From Prochlorococcus sp. AG-355-A09 (GTDB taxonomy: Bacteria > Cyanobacteriota > Cyanobacteriia > PCC-6307 > Cyanobiaceae), in assembly GCA_003280995.1 (NCBI GenBank), contig QCDG01000005.1:1-64000 (forward strand): a stretch of DNA of 64,000 nt, written 5' to 3'. The notes beneath the pieces were generated by a model. The model saw nothing but the letters and a program-made list of their open reading frames with translations, searched no databases and was not told the origin of the DNA. The translations under genes were made by a program, and so were the position numbers. Shown one piece after another: positions 18,589 to 28,415 of the stretch. Position 1 is the first letter of the stretch. Each line of letters opens with the position of its first letter.

Positions 18589-19089
18589 ATGACAAAATCT
18601 TCTTCAAAATTTCGTATTGGTAATGGATACGATATGCACAGATTAGTAGAGGATAGAGATTTAATTATTGGAGGTGTGAAATTACATCATCCTGATAAAT
18701 TAGGATTGGATGGTCATAGTGATGCTGATGTTTTATGTCACTCAATAATGGATGCACTATTGGGAGCACTTTCGCTGGGAGACATAGGAAAGTATTTCCC
18801 ACCATCTGATGAAAAATGGAAAAATGCTGATAGCTTGTTTTTGTTATCAAAAGTAATTGACATGATAAGACAAGATGGTTGGGAAATAAATAATATAGAC
18901 AGTGTTCTTATCGCTGAAAGGCCAAAAATTATGCCACACATAATACTTATGAAAAAAAACATTTCTGAGATCTTAAATATTGATGAAAATTTAATTGGGA
19001 TTAAAGCAACTACAAATGAAAAATTGGGGCCCGAAGGAAGAGAAGAAGGTATAAGTTGCCATTCAGTAGTTCTACTTGAGAAAAAATGA
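18589..19089 (+). CDS. ispF: 2-C-methyl-D-erythritol 2,4-cyclodiphosphate synthase
   Basis: A 166-residue MEP-pathway enzyme that cyclises CDP-ME-2-phosphate to MEcPP for isoprenoid (carotenoid, phytyl, quinone) synthesis. The metal site is GNGYDMHRL with a later His in [30 protein letters not shown] and the C-terminal [15 protein letters not shown] are diagnostic. It overlaps the following gene by 4 bases (ATGA), so the two are translationally coupled. Confidence 0.97.
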   Translation: MTKSSSKFRIGNGYDMHRLVEDRDLIIGGVKLHHPDKLGLDGHSDADVLCHSIMDALLGALSLGDIGKYFPPSDEKWKNADSLFLLSKVIDMIRQDGWEINNIDSVLIAERPKIMPHIILMKKNISEILNIDENLIGIKATTNEKLGPEGREEGISCHSVVLLEKK

Positions 19090-19532
19090 GATTTAATTTA
19101 AATTTGAAAAAAAAAATTCAGATATTTTGTTTATTATTAATTTGCTTTATAATTTTAATTTTTCAATCTGATATTACCAATTTAAAAGCTCTTACAATGG
19201 ATAGTTATCAAAGTGAAATGGTCATAGAGGAATTAAGACTTAAAGTACCTGCCGACGAAAAAGCAGCTTGGTTAAATGCTGAAAAAGAAATATGGGAGCC
19301 ATGGTTATCTTCTCAAGATGGTTTTTTGGGAAGACAACTATTTTGGGATAAAGAAAAAGAAGAAGCTTTAATATTAGTAAATTGGAAAAGTAAGAAATTA
19401 TGGAAAAGTATACCAATGTCAGAAGTAAATTTAGTTCAACAAAAATTTGAAGATAATGTTAAAGCTGCTCTAAAAGTAGGCGAAAATCCTTTTGAATTAA
19501 TTTATGAGGGAGAATTAGATAAGCAAAGATGA
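19086..19532 (+). CDS. TIGR03792-like exported protein of unknown function
   Basis: A 148-residue protein. The N-terminal 30-35 residues ([18 protein letters not shown]) form a signal anchor. The rest is a small domain: [42 protein letters not shown], a ferredoxin-like (dimeric alpha-beta barrel, ABM-type) pattern. I recall this cyanobacterial family as TIGR03792; its function is not known. ATGA overlaps at both ends tie it to ispF and larB in one unit. Confidence 0.7.
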   Translation: MRFNLNLKKKIQIFCLLLICFIILIFQSDITNLKALTMDSYQSEMVIEELRLKVPADEKAAWLNAEKEIWEPWLSSQDGFLGRQLFWDKEKEEALILVNWKSKKLWKSIPMSEVNLVQQKFEDNVKAALKVGENPFELIYEGELDKQR

Positions 19533-20185
19533 ATTTTGATATCAAGTTTGATTTTCAAAGAAGAGATAGGCTTGGACTGATTGAGGCTATTTGGGGTCAA
19601 GATAAGAGTATCGACCAGTTAGAGAGATTATCTGAAAATGTATTAAGTAAAAATGAGGTTGTTTTCATTACTAGGATTAATAGTAAAAAGGCTAATTATC
19701 TTATAAGTTTGTACGATGATGCAAGATTCTATGAAGAAGCAAATTGCCTAACAATTGGGGAAAATTTTAATAAAGTAAATACGAATAAAAAAGTTGCCAT
19801 AATTTCTGGTGGCTCAAGCGATTTGGCCGTAACACTTGAAGCAAAATTAGCGCTTGAAATTTATGGAGTGAATTGTCAATCTTTTATAGATGTTGGAGTA
19901 GCGGGACTTCATCGATTAATGAGTCAGTTAGAAGAAATTAATAAATATGATGTATTAATAGTTTGTGCTGGAATGGAAGGAGCTTTGGCAACAGTTGTGG
20001 GCGGATTATTGGCTCAACCGATAATTGCAGTACCTGTCTCAGTAGGATACGGAGTTAGCAAGGATGGAGAAACAGCTTTAAATAGTATGTTATCAAGCTG
20101 TTCTCCAGGTATTGCAGTTATGAATATAGATAATGGTTACGGAGCAGCAATGGCGGCTCTCAGAATTATTAAAAGTATTTCCTAA
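19529..20185 (+). CDS. larB: LarB/CpmA-like AIR-carboxylase-related protein
   Basis: A 218-residue protein of the PurE-like LarB family. The N-terminal part reads RRDRLGLIEAIWGQDKS. The Rossmann-like domain has VAIISGGSSDLAVTLEA, FIDVGVAGLHRL, VCAGMEGALATVVGGL and PIIAVPVSVGYG. In lactobacilli LarB carboxylates and activates nicotinate adenine dinucleotide for the nickel-pincer cofactor. In Synechococcus the homologue CpmA alters circadian phase. larC and larE are not seen in this window, so the role here is open. It overlaps the upstream gene by 4 bases. Confidence 0.85.
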   Translation: MNFDIKFDFQRRDRLGLIEAIWGQDKSIDQLERLSENVLSKNEVVFITRINSKKANYLISLYDDARFYEEANCLTIGENFNKVNTNKKVAIISGGSSDLAVTLEAKLALEIYGVNCQSFIDVGVAGLHRLMSQLEEINKYDVLIVCAGMEGALATVVGGLLAQPIIAVPVSVGYGVSKDGETALNSMLSSCSPGIAVMNIDNGYGAAMAALRIIKSIS

Positions 20186-20189
20186 ATAA

Positions 20190-20321
20190 TCACTTTTTTT
20201 CTATTTCTAATAGGTTTTCTATCCATAAATTTAGTTGTTTTGATAGCATTCCTTCTTCTCTCATTTTGATTGCTTTTATCACGACTTCTGTATTTACCCA
20301 CTCAGGAAATCTTTTCGGCAT
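20190..20321 (-). CDS. Small conserved-looking protein, 43 residues
   Basis: Too short for the ORF track. An ATG at 20321 opens 43 codons ending TGA: MPKRFPEWVNTEVV, then KAIKMREEGMLSKQLNLWIENLL. It is hydrophilic, Glu/Lys-rich and helical, with no signal sequence. It lies in the gap between larB and thiS, in tandem with another small ORF on the same strand. Its amphipathic, well-formed composition suggests a real gene, but there is no homology evidence here. Function unknown. Confidence 0.5.
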   Translation of the reverse strand: MPKRFPEWVNTEVVIKAIKMREEGMLSKQLNLWIENLLEIEKK

Positions 20322-20388
20322 TTATTTTTATATTCAGTATTTTTAATTTGGTACAAATTTTTATAAAAACAAGATCTAAGTAACAAAT

Positions 20389-20556
20389 TTAATCTTTTAT
20401 GTTTGATTTTGTACCTAATCTAGAAAGCTCAGATGAGGTATGTTCACTTTCTACATTTTTTAATCTTTCAATTAGCTCAGAGAGATCTTTATGTGCTAAC
20501 TCCCCATTTTGCTCCCATTTAAGAGACCTTGAGTTGCTATCAATTTTTTCTTTCAT
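20389..20556 (-). CDS. Small hydrophilic protein, 55 residues
   Basis: Too short for the ORF track. It runs ATG at 20556 to TAA at 20389: MKEKIDSNSRSLKWEQNG, then HKDLSELIERLKNVESEHTS. It is highly charged with heptad-like Leu spacing and probably helical or a short coiled coil. It sits upstream of the 43-residue ORF on the same strand. Likely a real small protein from composition; function unknown. Confidence 0.5.
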   Translation of the reverse strand: MKEKIDSNSRSLKWEQNGELAHKDLSELIERLKNVESEHTSSELSRLGTKSNIKD

Positions 20557-20669
20557 TATTAAATTTAAGTATTAAAAATATAAAACGAAAACAGGAGAAA
20601 TTTGGTTATTGTTTCAAGCCTAAACTTAAAAAAATATGAAGATTTTTAATACATTAAATTTTTTTTCTT

Positions 20670-20879
20670 TTATCCGCCACCAACTATTGAAACAATTTCT
20701 AAATTATCACCCTCTTTAAGCTTCACTTTTTCCCATTTCATTGAATTTATAATTAAATTATTTAACTCCACTACAATTGTGTTTGGTTTATATCCCATAT
20801 TTTGAAGAGCTTTAGATAGTAGAGCATTTTCTTGATCAAGTTCTATTTTTTTTTCTTCACCATTTACCCTAATTTTCAT
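20670..20879 (-). CDS. thiS: Sulfur carrier protein ThiS
   Basis: A 69-residue ubiquitin-like protein, with beta-grasp pattern MKIRVNGEEKKIEL and a C-terminal IVGGG. The terminal glycine is thiocarboxylated and donates sulfur to the thiazole of thiamine. Family members usually end GG; here there are three glycines. The start lies inside the thiE coding region (11-base overlap), so the two are coupled. Confidence 0.93.
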   Translation of the reverse strand: MKIRVNGEEKKIELDQENALLSKALQNMGYKPNTIVVELNNLIINSMKWEKVKLKEGDNLEIVSIVGGG

Positions 20880-21924
20880 GAGACAACTCTTTTAAAATCA
20901 TAATAGCGTCTTCTTTAGGATCTTCAGAATTCATTAATTCCGAAACTAAGGCAAATTTTTTAAACCCATTTCTTTTTAAATATGAAATATTATTTGACTT
21001 GATTCCTCCAATAGCAAACCAAGGAATATTTAAATCCTTTGTTAATGTTTTGATATTTTCAATACCTAAAGGTTTTTTATTCTTTTTTGTTGTAGTTTCA
21101 AATACTGGCCCTATTCCTATGTAGTCACAACCATCGTTAAGAGCATTTGAAATATCAATTACATTATTTGCACTTATACCGATTATTTTTGAGTATCCTA
21201 ATAGTTTTCTTGCTGTTTTTAAGTCTAAATCGTCTTGTCCAAGATGAATTCCATCCGCGTTAGATGCTAGAGCTATATCAAGTCTATCGTTAACGATAAA
21301 CAAAGAATTATATCTTTTACATAGATTTTTAATCTGAATTGCTTCTTGTAGATGATCTTGATCAGTTCCCGTTTTAAATCTATGCTGAATAATTTTTACT
21401 CCCGCAATTAAAATCTCTTCTATTATTTCTAATAAATTGTCCTTTTGATCTGTGATTACGTATAAGTCATTTTCTTTTAAAATTTTCTCCGACTTCTTAC
21501 AATTGTTATAACTTAACAAGTCAATTTCAATTGTATAAATTTCATATCTAATTTCAGAAGCGATTTTTGAAAGCTCATGATTCTTCAGCCTTGAGAATTC
21601 TTCTATGACTCGTAATGCTTCTTGAACTCTGGCTGAATTAGAACTTATAATTTGCTCAGAAGTTTTTCTTTTGAATTGCTCTTGATGAGTCAATCCTTTA
21701 CATTTGTCCTCGATGTGATTTCTAGATTGTTTATAAACTTCTAAATGATTTTTTCCTAAAATTTGTCTAAAATTTTTTATCTTTTCAACATGTTTTTCTT
21801 TGCCTAGGCCAAATCTAGCCCAATCCTCTAATACTCTTAGTCCTTCTCTAGCTCTATCTAGATTAGCGTCAATAATTTGATAAATTCTTAAATCTTCAGA
21901 GTCTTTAGTATTGGAATTCGGCAT
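20869..21924 (-). CDS. thiE: Thiamine-phosphate synthase with cyanobacterial N-terminal extension
   Basis: A 351-residue protein. The C-terminal half (about 148-345) is a ThiE barrel: LYVITDQKDN, IQHRFKTGTDQ (canonical Q.R.K), IVNDRLDIALASNADGIHLGQ, and IGIGPVFETTTK. It couples the pyrimidine and thiazole phosphates. The N-terminal 140 residues (IIDANLDRAREGLRVLEDWA) form an extra helical domain found in cyanobacterial ThiE proteins; its role is not known to me. It lies between ribF (7-base gap upstream) and thiS (overlap). Confidence 0.93.
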   Translation of the reverse strand: MPNSNTKDSEDLRIYQIIDANLDRAREGLRVLEDWARFGLGKEKHVEKIKNFRQILGKNHLEVYKQSRNHIEDKCKGLTHQEQFKRKTSEQIISSNSARVQEALRVIEEFSRLKNHELSKIASEIRYEIYTIEIDLLSYNNCKKSEKILKENDLYVITDQKDNLLEIIEEILIAGVKIIQHRFKTGTDQDHLQEAIQIKNLCKRYNSLFIVNDRLDIALASNADGIHLGQDDLDLKTARKLLGYSKIIGISANNVIDISNALNDGCDYIGIGPVFETTTKKNKKPLGIENIKTLTKDLNIPWFAIGGIKSNNISYLKRNGFKKFALVSELMNSEDPKEDAIMILKELSHEN

Positions 21925-21931
21925 TTGTAAT

Positions 21932-22855
21932 TTATTTTTTGTAGTTTTTAAAAATTTTCAGAGCATTATCTCTATCTTTTTTAATTTGATTAGAAAGTTG
22001 ATCTATATTTTTGAACTTGATTTGAGATCTAAGTTTTTCAACTGGTTCAACAGATAGATTTAAACCATATAGATCGATATCTTTATTTATTAAATGAACT
22101 TCAACTGCAGATGGCAATAAAGGATTAATTGTTGGTTGAGAGCCAAGATTCATAACTGATTCAATTTTTTTGTTGGAATTTTCTATGGTTGTCCAAGATG
22201 CGTAAACTCCTTCTCCAGGTAAAAATTTTCTGCCATCTATTTCAAGATTTGCGGTAGGCCATCCTATACTTTTTCCAATTCCTTTACCTTTAACAACCTT
22301 TCCATTAAAACTATAAGGCCTATTAAGAATTTTGAAAGCATTTTTCAGATCACTTTTTTCTAATAGATCTCTTATTCTACTGCTGCTGATTCTACCTTCC
22401 TGGTCTTCTAAAATTGGAATAATTTTTAGTTTAATATCCGTATCCTTAATCATATTTTTTATTGTATTTATATCTCCACTTCTTCTGAAACCAAATTTAA
22501 AATTAGCACCTACAGAAATGTTTTTTGCTTGTAATTGATTTATCAAAATATCTCTTACAAACCTTTCTGCACTTAATTTGGATAGTTCCATATCAAAAGG
22601 AATCAGAACTAATTGTTCAATCCCCAGATCTTCAAGAATAGATAGTTTTTCATTGGGGAGATCAAGTCTAAGACGCATCTCTTTGTAAAGAACTTCTCGG
22701 GGATGAGGCCAAAAGCTTGCAATTGTTGGTGTATATTGATTTTCTTCAACTACACTTTTTATTAATTGTCTGTGGCCAGCATGAAGGCCATCAAAACTTC
22801 CAATAGCTATTGAGGTAGGATTCTTAACTTCAGATGGCGATATTAAAGAGATCAA
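21932..22855 (-). CDS. ribF: Bifunctional riboflavin kinase / FAD synthetase
   Basis: A 307-residue RibF. The N-terminal FMN adenylyltransferase has SIAIGSFDGLHAGHRQLI, GANFKFGFRRSGD and ISSSRIRDLLEK. The C-terminal riboflavin kinase has NGKVVKGKGIGKSIGWPTANL and the PGEGVYASW loop. It makes FMN and FAD from riboflavin. First gene of a probable ribF-thiE-thiS unit; it is divergent from the DUF3611 gene with 68 bases between. Confidence 0.95.
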   Translation of the reverse strand: MISLISPSEVKNPTSIAIGSFDGLHAGHRQLIKSVVEENQYTPTIASFWPHPREVLYKEMRLRLDLPNEKLSILEDLGIEQLVLIPFDMELSKLSAERFVRDILINQLQAKNISVGANFKFGFRRSGDINTIKNMIKDTDIKLKIIPILEDQEGRISSSRIRDLLEKSDLKNAFKILNRPYSFNGKVVKGKGIGKSIGWPTANLEIDGRKFLPGEGVYASWTTIENSNKKIESVMNLGSQPTINPLLPSAVEVHLINKDIDLYGLNLSVEPVEKLRSQIKFKNIDQLSNQIKKDRDNALKIFKNYKK

Positions 22856-22923
22856 AAGATTTCGTGCAATTTTATGATTTTAGTGGCAAATTTGGATTGA
22901 TTACAGTTTATTCAATCAAATGA

Positions 22924-23457
22924 ATGTCTGACAAAATGGATTTTCAGTCCCTTTCATTTGGAATGCGGCGCATTGGATGGATACGCTTTTGGGTTCAATC
23001 CATTTTAGGTGTTGTTGTCGCAGCTGTTTTGCTTTTTTCAAATGTTGTAAATAACAGCGAAGGACAGCTTGGCTTAGCTCCTGGTCTATCACTTACAACA
23101 ATATCCCTGATTTTACTACTTTTTAGTCTTTGGCAAGGTTGGTTAATAGTTAGAACAGGAAGAGCAATCGCAAGCAACGCAAGACCCTCAAGAGGACAAA
23201 CCGGTAAATTGATAAAAAGAGGTCTAATAGTTGATTTATTGGGAATTTTGTTTGGATTAATTGGATATCAAGCTCTTATGGGAGCCTTATTTATACAAGC
23301 ATCCTCTCAAACAACTGGACAATTGATAACAGCGACATCTGATATCCCAATTACTGGTCTTGAGATATTATCAGTTCTCAGTAACACACAAGTTATCGCT
23401 GCTCATTTTTTTGGACTTTGCTTTTCTTTATGGCTTTTAAGAAGGATTTACAAATGA
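22924..23457 (+). CDS. DUF3611 (Tic21-like) membrane protein
   Basis: A 177-residue protein with about four membrane spans: [59 protein letters not shown] and [16 protein letters not shown]. The N-terminal [19 protein letters not shown] fits the DUF3611 family. Chloroplast relatives (Tic21/PIC1) are debated as protein-import or iron-permease components; the cyanobacterial role is unknown. It overlaps surE (opposite strand) by 21 bases at the 3' end. Confidence 0.75.
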   Translation: MSDKMDFQSLSFGMRRIGWIRFWVQSILGVVVAAVLLFSNVVNNSEGQLGLAPGLSLTTISLILLLFSLWQGWLIVRTGRAIASNARPSRGQTGKLIKRGLIVDLLGILFGLIGYQALMGALFIQASSQTTGQLITATSDIPITGLEILSVLSNTQVIAAHFFGLCFSLWLLRRIYK

Positions 23458-24246
23458 ATTATTAATTTTAGGTAAGTCATCGAAATTACCTCTCCAAAAT
23501 AAATCTGGTTCTACAGGTGTAAGAGATATTTTATTTTCTTGTATTTGAGATACATCGCTAGGCCAATTCTTAGGACCGTAACCTTTCGATTTAAGATCTA
23601 AAACAACCTCACCTGCTAACCAATAATAATCGTCACCCCTTGGGTCTTCCCTTTTGGAAAATTGATTTTTATATTTTCTTATCGATAATCTTGTCCAGGA
23701 TAATTCTTTTATCTTGTTTTTTTCGCAGGGGGGTATGTTCAAATTTAATAAAAGTGAAGCTGGCCAACTATCGTTAATTGCTTGTTCGACAATATTCATT
23801 GCAATTTCACCAGCAAATTCAAAATTCTTCCATTTAAAACTAGCAACACTTATTGCCATGGAGGGAACATTTTCTAAAGTACCTTCCATAGCTGCAGCGA
23901 CTGTGCCTGAACAAAAAATATCCGTCCCTAAATTGGGCCCGTGATTTATTCCAGACAGTACCAAATCAGGTTTATGATCCAAGAGTTCAGATAGTGCTAA
24001 TTTGACACAATCAGCAGGTGTGCCGGAACATCCCCAAGCTTCAATTCCTTCTCCAAATAATTCGTCAGCTCTTTCCACTCTTAATGGGGATTGTAAAGTA
24101 AGACCATGACCAGTGGCTGATCTTTCTTGGTCAGGACATACTACTTTTACCTTGTGTCCTCTTTTTTGGGCTGATTTTGCTAAAGCTCTTATCCCAGCTG
24201 CGAAAACACCATCATCATTGCTAATTAATATATTTAACGGTTTCAT
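23437..24246 (-). CDS. surE: 5'/3'-nucleotidase SurE
   Basis: A 269-residue survival-protein E phosphatase. The metal-site motifs are [14 protein letters not shown] (Asp-Asp), [23 protein letters not shown] and [15 protein letters not shown]. It dephosphorylates nucleoside monophosphates. The N-terminal start at ATG 24246 is exact for the family. Divergent from pheS with a 68-base gap. Confidence 0.96.
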   Translation of the reverse strand: MKPLNILISNDDGVFAAGIRALAKSAQKRGHKVKVVCPDQERSATGHGLTLQSPLRVERADELFGEGIEAWGCSGTPADCVKLALSELLDHKPDLVLSGINHGPNLGTDIFCSGTVAAAMEGTLENVPSMAISVASFKWKNFEFAGEIAMNIVEQAINDSWPASLLLNLNIPPCEKNKIKELSWTRLSIRKYKNQFSKREDPRGDDYYWLAGEVVLDLKSKGYGPKNWPSDVSQIQENKISLTPVEPDLFWRGNFDDLPKINNSFVNPS

Positions 24247-24314
24247 TAATCAAGACATTTTATTTATGGACAATATTTAAGTAAGATAAAGTAATACTTA
24301 TTTTTACTATATCA

Positions 24315-25322
24315 GTGGGTCAAATTGAATCATTAAGTCAAATTGAGGAAAAACTAAATTATCTTTCTCTAACAGCAAAAAACAATATAGATAATTCTAA
24401 TACTCATGAAGAACTGGATCAATTGAGAGTTTCCTTGCTAGGGAAAAAAGGTGATTTATCAAGTATTTTGAAAACAATGGGTCAATTATCTGCTACTGAT
24501 AGACCAATTATTGGCCAGAAGGCAAATTTAATAAAGATAAATTTGCAAGAACTAATAACTGAAAGAAAAAATAAACTAAACAGCGAAGCCTTAGATAAAA
24601 AGATTAAAGAAGAAAAAATTGATGTAACAATCCCTTCAATTGGAACACCCCCTGGGAATAAACATCCTTTGATTTCAACTCAAGATGAAATAATAGATAT
24701 TTTTTGTGGTTTAGGGTACTCAGTCGAAAGTGGACCTGAAATAGAAACTGATTTTTATAATTTTGAGTCTCTCAACATACCCAAAAATCATCCCGCAAGA
24801 GATATGCAGGATACTTTCTACTTAGATGAAAATCGACTTTTAAGGACCCATACTTCTCCTGTTCAGATAAGATACTTGGAGAAAAATCCTCCTCCAGTAA
24901 GAATCATTGCTCCCGGGAGAGTATATAGGCGAGATGCGGTAGATGCCACTCATTCCCCTGTATTTAATCAAGTTGAGGTTTTATGCATCGATCAAGACAT
25001 TAATTTTAGTCATTTAAGAGGAACAGTCCTTACATTTTTAAAAGCCTTTTTTGGAGATATCCCTGTAAGATTTAGAGCTAGTTATTTCCCATTTACTGAA
25101 CCTTCAGCAGAAGTAGACGTCCAGTGGAAAGGTAAATGGTTAGAAGTAATGGGTTGCGGAATGGTTGATCCAAAGGTCTTAGAAAAATTAGGAATAGATT
25201 CTGAGCGATGGACTGGTTTTGCAGCAGGATTAGGAGTTGAGAGATTTTGTATGGTGAGACATCAGATCGACGACATCAGAAAATTTTATACAAATGATAT
25301 TAGATTCTTAGAACAGTTCTAA
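24315..25322 (+). CDS. pheS: Phenylalanyl-tRNA synthetase alpha subunit
   Basis: A 335-residue class II synthetase subunit. The N-terminal coiled coil (about 1-90) includes [18 protein letters not shown]. The catalytic core has FDFYNFE-like [21 protein letters not shown], motif 2 [19 protein letters not shown] and motif 3 [14 protein letters not shown]. Start is GTG at 24315, the only start giving the full N-terminus. pheT is not adjacent, as in other cyanobacteria. Confidence 0.96.
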   Translation: MGQIESLSQIEEKLNYLSLTAKNNIDNSNTHEELDQLRVSLLGKKGDLSSILKTMGQLSATDRPIIGQKANLIKINLQELITERKNKLNSEALDKKIKEEKIDVTIPSIGTPPGNKHPLISTQDEIIDIFCGLGYSVESGPEIETDFYNFESLNIPKNHPARDMQDTFYLDENRLLRTHTSPVQIRYLEKNPPPVRIIAPGRVYRRDAVDATHSPVFNQVEVLCIDQDINFSHLRGTVLTFLKAFFGDIPVRFRASYFPFTEPSAEVDVQWKGKWLEVMGCGMVDPKVLEKLGIDSERWTGFAAGLGVERFCMVRHQIDDIRKFYTNDIRFLEQF

Positions 25323-25336
25323 TAGTATTTAATTCT

Positions 25337-25386
25337 AAAATTAGGATTGTCCAACAAATTAGTTTAAAATAGTCCTAGTTTTAATT
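25337..25386 (+). terminator. Possible weak terminator after pheS
   Basis: The arms aaaattaggatt and agtcctagtttt pair with two wobble/mismatch positions across a 22-base loop and run into a T-rich stretch. It ends just before the nadK TTG start. The long loop makes it weak; it could equally be chance pairing. Confidence 0.25.
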
Positions 25387-25393
25387 TTTTTGA

Positions 25394-26302
25394 TTGGTAC
25401 GTAAAGCAGGACTAATCGTTAATGATGGAAAGGAACTAGCTGTTCAAACTGCAACTTCTGTTCAACAAAAATTGGAAAAATCTAATTTTGAAGTTGTAAG
25501 AGTAAGTAGCTCTGGAGGCATGGTTGGTTTCGCAAATCCTGATCAACACGTTCGTCCTTTGGGATATACGAATTGTGTCCCCGAAGGTTTTGATTCATCA
25601 ATGGAATTTGCAATTGTTCTTGGCGGAGATGGGACTGTACTTTCTGCTGCAAGGCAAACGGCACCTGCTAAAATTCCAATTCTTACAATAAATACTGGCC
25701 ATTTAGGATTTCTTGCGGAAGCTTACTTATCTAACCTAGATGAGGCTATTGATAAAATAATTGCTGGAAATTGGGATATTGAAGAAAGAACTTGCTTTAT
25801 AATTAGTGTAATGAGGAATGATCAGAGGAGATGGGAGTCTCTTTGCCTTAATGAGATGGCTCTTCATAGAGAACCTCTAACAAGTATGTGTCACTTTGAA
25901 ATTTCTATAGGGCGACATGCTCCTGTGGATATTTCAGCTGATGGAGTAATTTTATCTACTCCAACTGGTTCTACCGCCTATTCTTTAAGTGCTGGAGGAC
26001 CAGTTATTACGCCTGATTGTCCAGTCGTGCAATTAACTCCGATTGCTCCACATTCTTTGGCATCTAGGGCATTGGTTTTTAATGATTCAGAGCCAGTAAC
26101 TGTTTTTCCTGCAACTCCTGAGAGGTTAGTAATGGTTGTTGATGGCAATGCGGGTTGTTATGTTTGGCCTGAAGATAGGGTTTTAATAAGAAAAAGTAAA
26201 CACTCAGTAAAATTTATTAGACTTGAAGATCACGAATTTTTTCAAGTTTTAAGAAATAAACTAGGTTGGGGTTTACCCCATGTGGCTAAACCTGACAAAT
26301 AA
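25394..26302 (+). CDS. nadK: NAD kinase
   Basis: A 302-residue ATP-NAD kinase that makes NADP, the terminal electron acceptor of photosynthesis. Motifs are [13 protein letters not shown] (GGDG), [20 protein letters not shown] (conserved NE) and [23 protein letters not shown]. Start is TTG at 25394 (MVRKAGLI). Cyanobacteria usually carry two NAD kinases; which of the two this is cannot be told with certainty. A 71-base gap separates it from pheS. Confidence 0.95.
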   Translation: MVRKAGLIVNDGKELAVQTATSVQQKLEKSNFEVVRVSSSGGMVGFANPDQHVRPLGYTNCVPEGFDSSMEFAIVLGGDGTVLSAARQTAPAKIPILTINTGHLGFLAEAYLSNLDEAIDKIIAGNWDIEERTCFIISVMRNDQRRWESLCLNEMALHREPLTSMCHFEISIGRHAPVDISADGVILSTPTGSTAYSLSAGGPVITPDCPVVQLTPIAPHSLASRALVFNDSEPVTVFPATPERLVMVVDGNAGCYVWPEDRVLIRKSKHSVKFIRLEDHEFFQVLRNKLGWGLPHVAKPDK

Positions 26303-26315
26303 CAATTACTAGAAT

Positions 26316-27590
26316 TTATTTTTTTCCTTTTAATAGAAAAACAGGATTATTTGGTTCTAGTCTCATTCCCTCAGCAATACTTAAGCTTTTATAGGTCTGA
26401 ATCAAATCCAAATTTGTTTTGAAATTTTTATGTTCTAATTCCTCTTTCAATTCTTTAATAGTTTGAATATTAATTATTGGGATAACGATAATGTCTCCAA
26501 AATCCATACCTGGTGCTAGTTTATTAATAATCTGGAGTTTAGTTTTTTTATCGCATCCTCCAATTATTAATCTATTAGGTTTCTCAAGAGAACTTAAATT
26601 ATTCATATTCAAGGTGTAATTTATGTCTTCCTCAAAAATAAATTTTGGTTTAACATCAAGCCTCTTCGAGTTTTCTAGTATTAATTCTTTTGAGCCAATC
26701 CTTTTATCGATACAAAACAAATCCAAATTAGGCCTTAACTTTAGTGCCTCTAGACCAATTGACCCACAACCTGCTCCTATATCCCAGATTACACCATTTC
26801 TTGGGAGCTCTAAAGCAGCTAATATTTGAACGCGAACCTCTCTTTTAGTTAATAAGTTTGGTCTATCATCAAAAGTCTTAAAAATATGGTCACTGATTCC
26901 GAAAAGAGGGAGATTATTATTTGAGTAATTTGTCTTTGTTTTTGTAAGAACAACAATGTTCAAACTTGATATATCAGATGGTAATGATTCTTTAAGATTT
27001 AACTTTCTTATCTTTTCATTCTCGAAGCCAATCTCTTCACAGAGCCAAAAATCATATAAGTCAATAAGATTTAATTCTGATAAGTTTTTTTTGATTATTT
27101 CTAAACTTTTGTTATTTGAATCTGTAATAATAGCCAAACTTGAAGGTTTTGTTTTAAGAGCCTCTACTAACCTATTCGAATCTCTGCCGTGAATACTCAC
27201 ATTAACAGTATCTTGCCATGGGATCTTTAACTTACTAAATGCTAATTGAATACAAGTATTTGAAGGGTAGAAACTTAATTCATCTTTTGAAAAATTTTCT
27301 AGTAGTATTCTCCCAATGCCAAACCAAAGTGGATCTCCTCTCGAAATTAAAATAACATCAGTTTTTTGAGATTTAAGCCAGTTAACAAGTTCCTTATTAC
27401 TATTGCTCGAAAAAAATAATTTCTTTTTTTCTAAACCATTTTCGCTCCATGATTTTATTTCTTCAAAATATGAATTTGGAACTGCAATAGAAACTGTCTC
27501 TTGAAATAGATTTTGTAATTTGAAAGATAGATCCTTAAATTTATAAGAATTAATTCCTATTACATGAATTTTTCTTTTTTTTTCAGTCAT
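26316..27590 (-). CDS. cobL: Precorrin-6Y C5,15-methyltransferase (decarboxylating)
   Basis: A 424-residue fusion of CbiE and CbiT for cobalamin ring synthesis. The N-terminal tetrapyrrole methylase (about 6-215) has VIGINSYKFKDLSF and ILISRGDPLWFGIGRIL. The C-terminal CbiT domain (about 245-424) has LTKREVRVQILAAL and the SAM motif VIWDIGAGCGSIGLEAL. Together they methylate C5 and C15 and decarboxylate the ring-C acetate. ATG at 27590 is convincing. It is convergent with nadK (13-base gap). Confidence 0.93.
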   Translation of the reverse strand: MTEKKRKIHVIGINSYKFKDLSFKLQNLFQETVSIAVPNSYFEEIKSWSENGLEKKKLFFSSNSNKELVNWLKSQKTDVILISRGDPLWFGIGRILLENFSKDELSFYPSNTCIQLAFSKLKIPWQDTVNVSIHGRDSNRLVEALKTKPSSLAIITDSNNKSLEIIKKNLSELNLIDLYDFWLCEEIGFENEKIRKLNLKESLPSDISSLNIVVLTKTKTNYSNNNLPLFGISDHIFKTFDDRPNLLTKREVRVQILAALELPRNGVIWDIGAGCGSIGLEALKLRPNLDLFCIDKRIGSKELILENSKRLDVKPKFIFEEDINYTLNMNNLSSLEKPNRLIIGGCDKKTKLQIINKLAPGMDFGDIIVIPIINIQTIKELKEELEHKNFKTNLDLIQTYKSLSIAEGMRLEPNNPVFLLKGKK

Positions 27591-27643
27591 GAATATTCAA
27601 TTAAAAGAGTCTTATCTATTTGAATGTTTTATTAAATTATCTT

Positions 27644-27925
27644 ATGATTGTTCGAGCTTTCATAATAAATCAATTGTCTGAAAGGAGAAAGAGATTGCAT
27701 GATTTACTGTTAACTCTAATTAATAAAGATAGTGAGTTTGAGTTAATTGAAGAAGATTCTAGTGATTTAACATCTAGCTATTCTGAAAAAGACACTTTGA
27801 ATTTATCTCGAGTTATAGAAAAAAATCGTAAAATAATTAAAAGATATCAAGCTATTGTAAGAACAGCTGTAACTCTAGATGCCCTGATGGATTCTGAAAA
27901 TGAAGAAAATTACAAAATCAAATAA
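27644..27925 (+). CDS. Small helical protein of unknown function
   Basis: The ORF track starts at a TTG (27620); the ATG at 27644 (MIVRAFIINQL) gives a better 93-residue protein. It is rich in charged residues with leucines in helical spacing: LSERRKRLHDLLLTL and VIEKNRKIIKRYQAIVRTA. There is no signal peptide. It overlaps the DUF3122-like gene start by 26 bases, so the two are probably co-expressed, and ribD follows. No family recognised. Confidence 0.65.
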   Translation: MIVRAFIINQLSERRKRLHDLLLTLINKDSEFELIEEDSSDLTSSYSEKDTLNLSRVIEKNRKIIKRYQAIVRTAVTLDALMDSENEENYKIK

Positions 27926-28400
27926 AAATATTTTTTTTAAAGGAATATTTGCTTTATTTTTACTAATATCCTTTATTTTTAACCCATTAAAAGTATTTGC
28001 GGAAGTTGCAGAAACAGAAATAAATGGGGAATTCATAAATGCTAGTAGTGAGTTTTTAAGGGACTTGGACTTTGAAACTTGGCAATTAGTGGCTTACAAA
28101 TCACCTCTTTTTGAAAATAAGTTAATCTTGAGGGTAATAGGTTATCCGGGAAACCTTAGGATTGATCATCCCACTGAATTAAGGGTGGAATCAGGAAGGA
28201 AACAGTGGGTTTTAGATGATAAAACATTACTTAATGTGGAATTAGCAAATGATGGAAGACAAGCTGCTGCAGAATTTGATCTTAATGAACTTATTCAAAA
28301 CATCGAAAAAAATAGACCGTTGAGATTATCTTTACCAGGTGTTTTTTCAGAGTTACCTGTACCTCCTTTTCTGGTTAAAGAATGGAGAACACTCAGTTGA
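27900..28400 (+). CDS. DUF3122-like exported protein
   Basis: A 166-residue precursor. Residues about 10-34 (NIFFKGIFALFLLISFIFN) form a signal peptide, with probable cleavage near VFAEVAE. The mature part is a small beta-rich domain: ETWQLVAYKSP, LILRVIGYPGNLRIDHPTEL, PLRLSLPGVFSELPVPPFLVKEWRTL. The proline-rich end and overall pattern match DUF3122 of marine cyanobacteria as I recall it. Function unknown. Flanked by a helical small protein (overlapping) and ribD (15-base gap). Confidence 0.7.
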   Translation: MKKITKSNKNIFFKGIFALFLLISFIFNPLKVFAEVAETEINGEFINASSEFLRDLDFETWQLVAYKSPLFENKLILRVIGYPGNLRIDHPTELRVESGRKQWVLDDKTLLNVELANDGRQAAAEFDLNELIQNIEKNRPLRLSLPGVFSELPVPPFLVKEWRTLS

Positions 28401-28415
28401 TTATTAATAGAGGAG

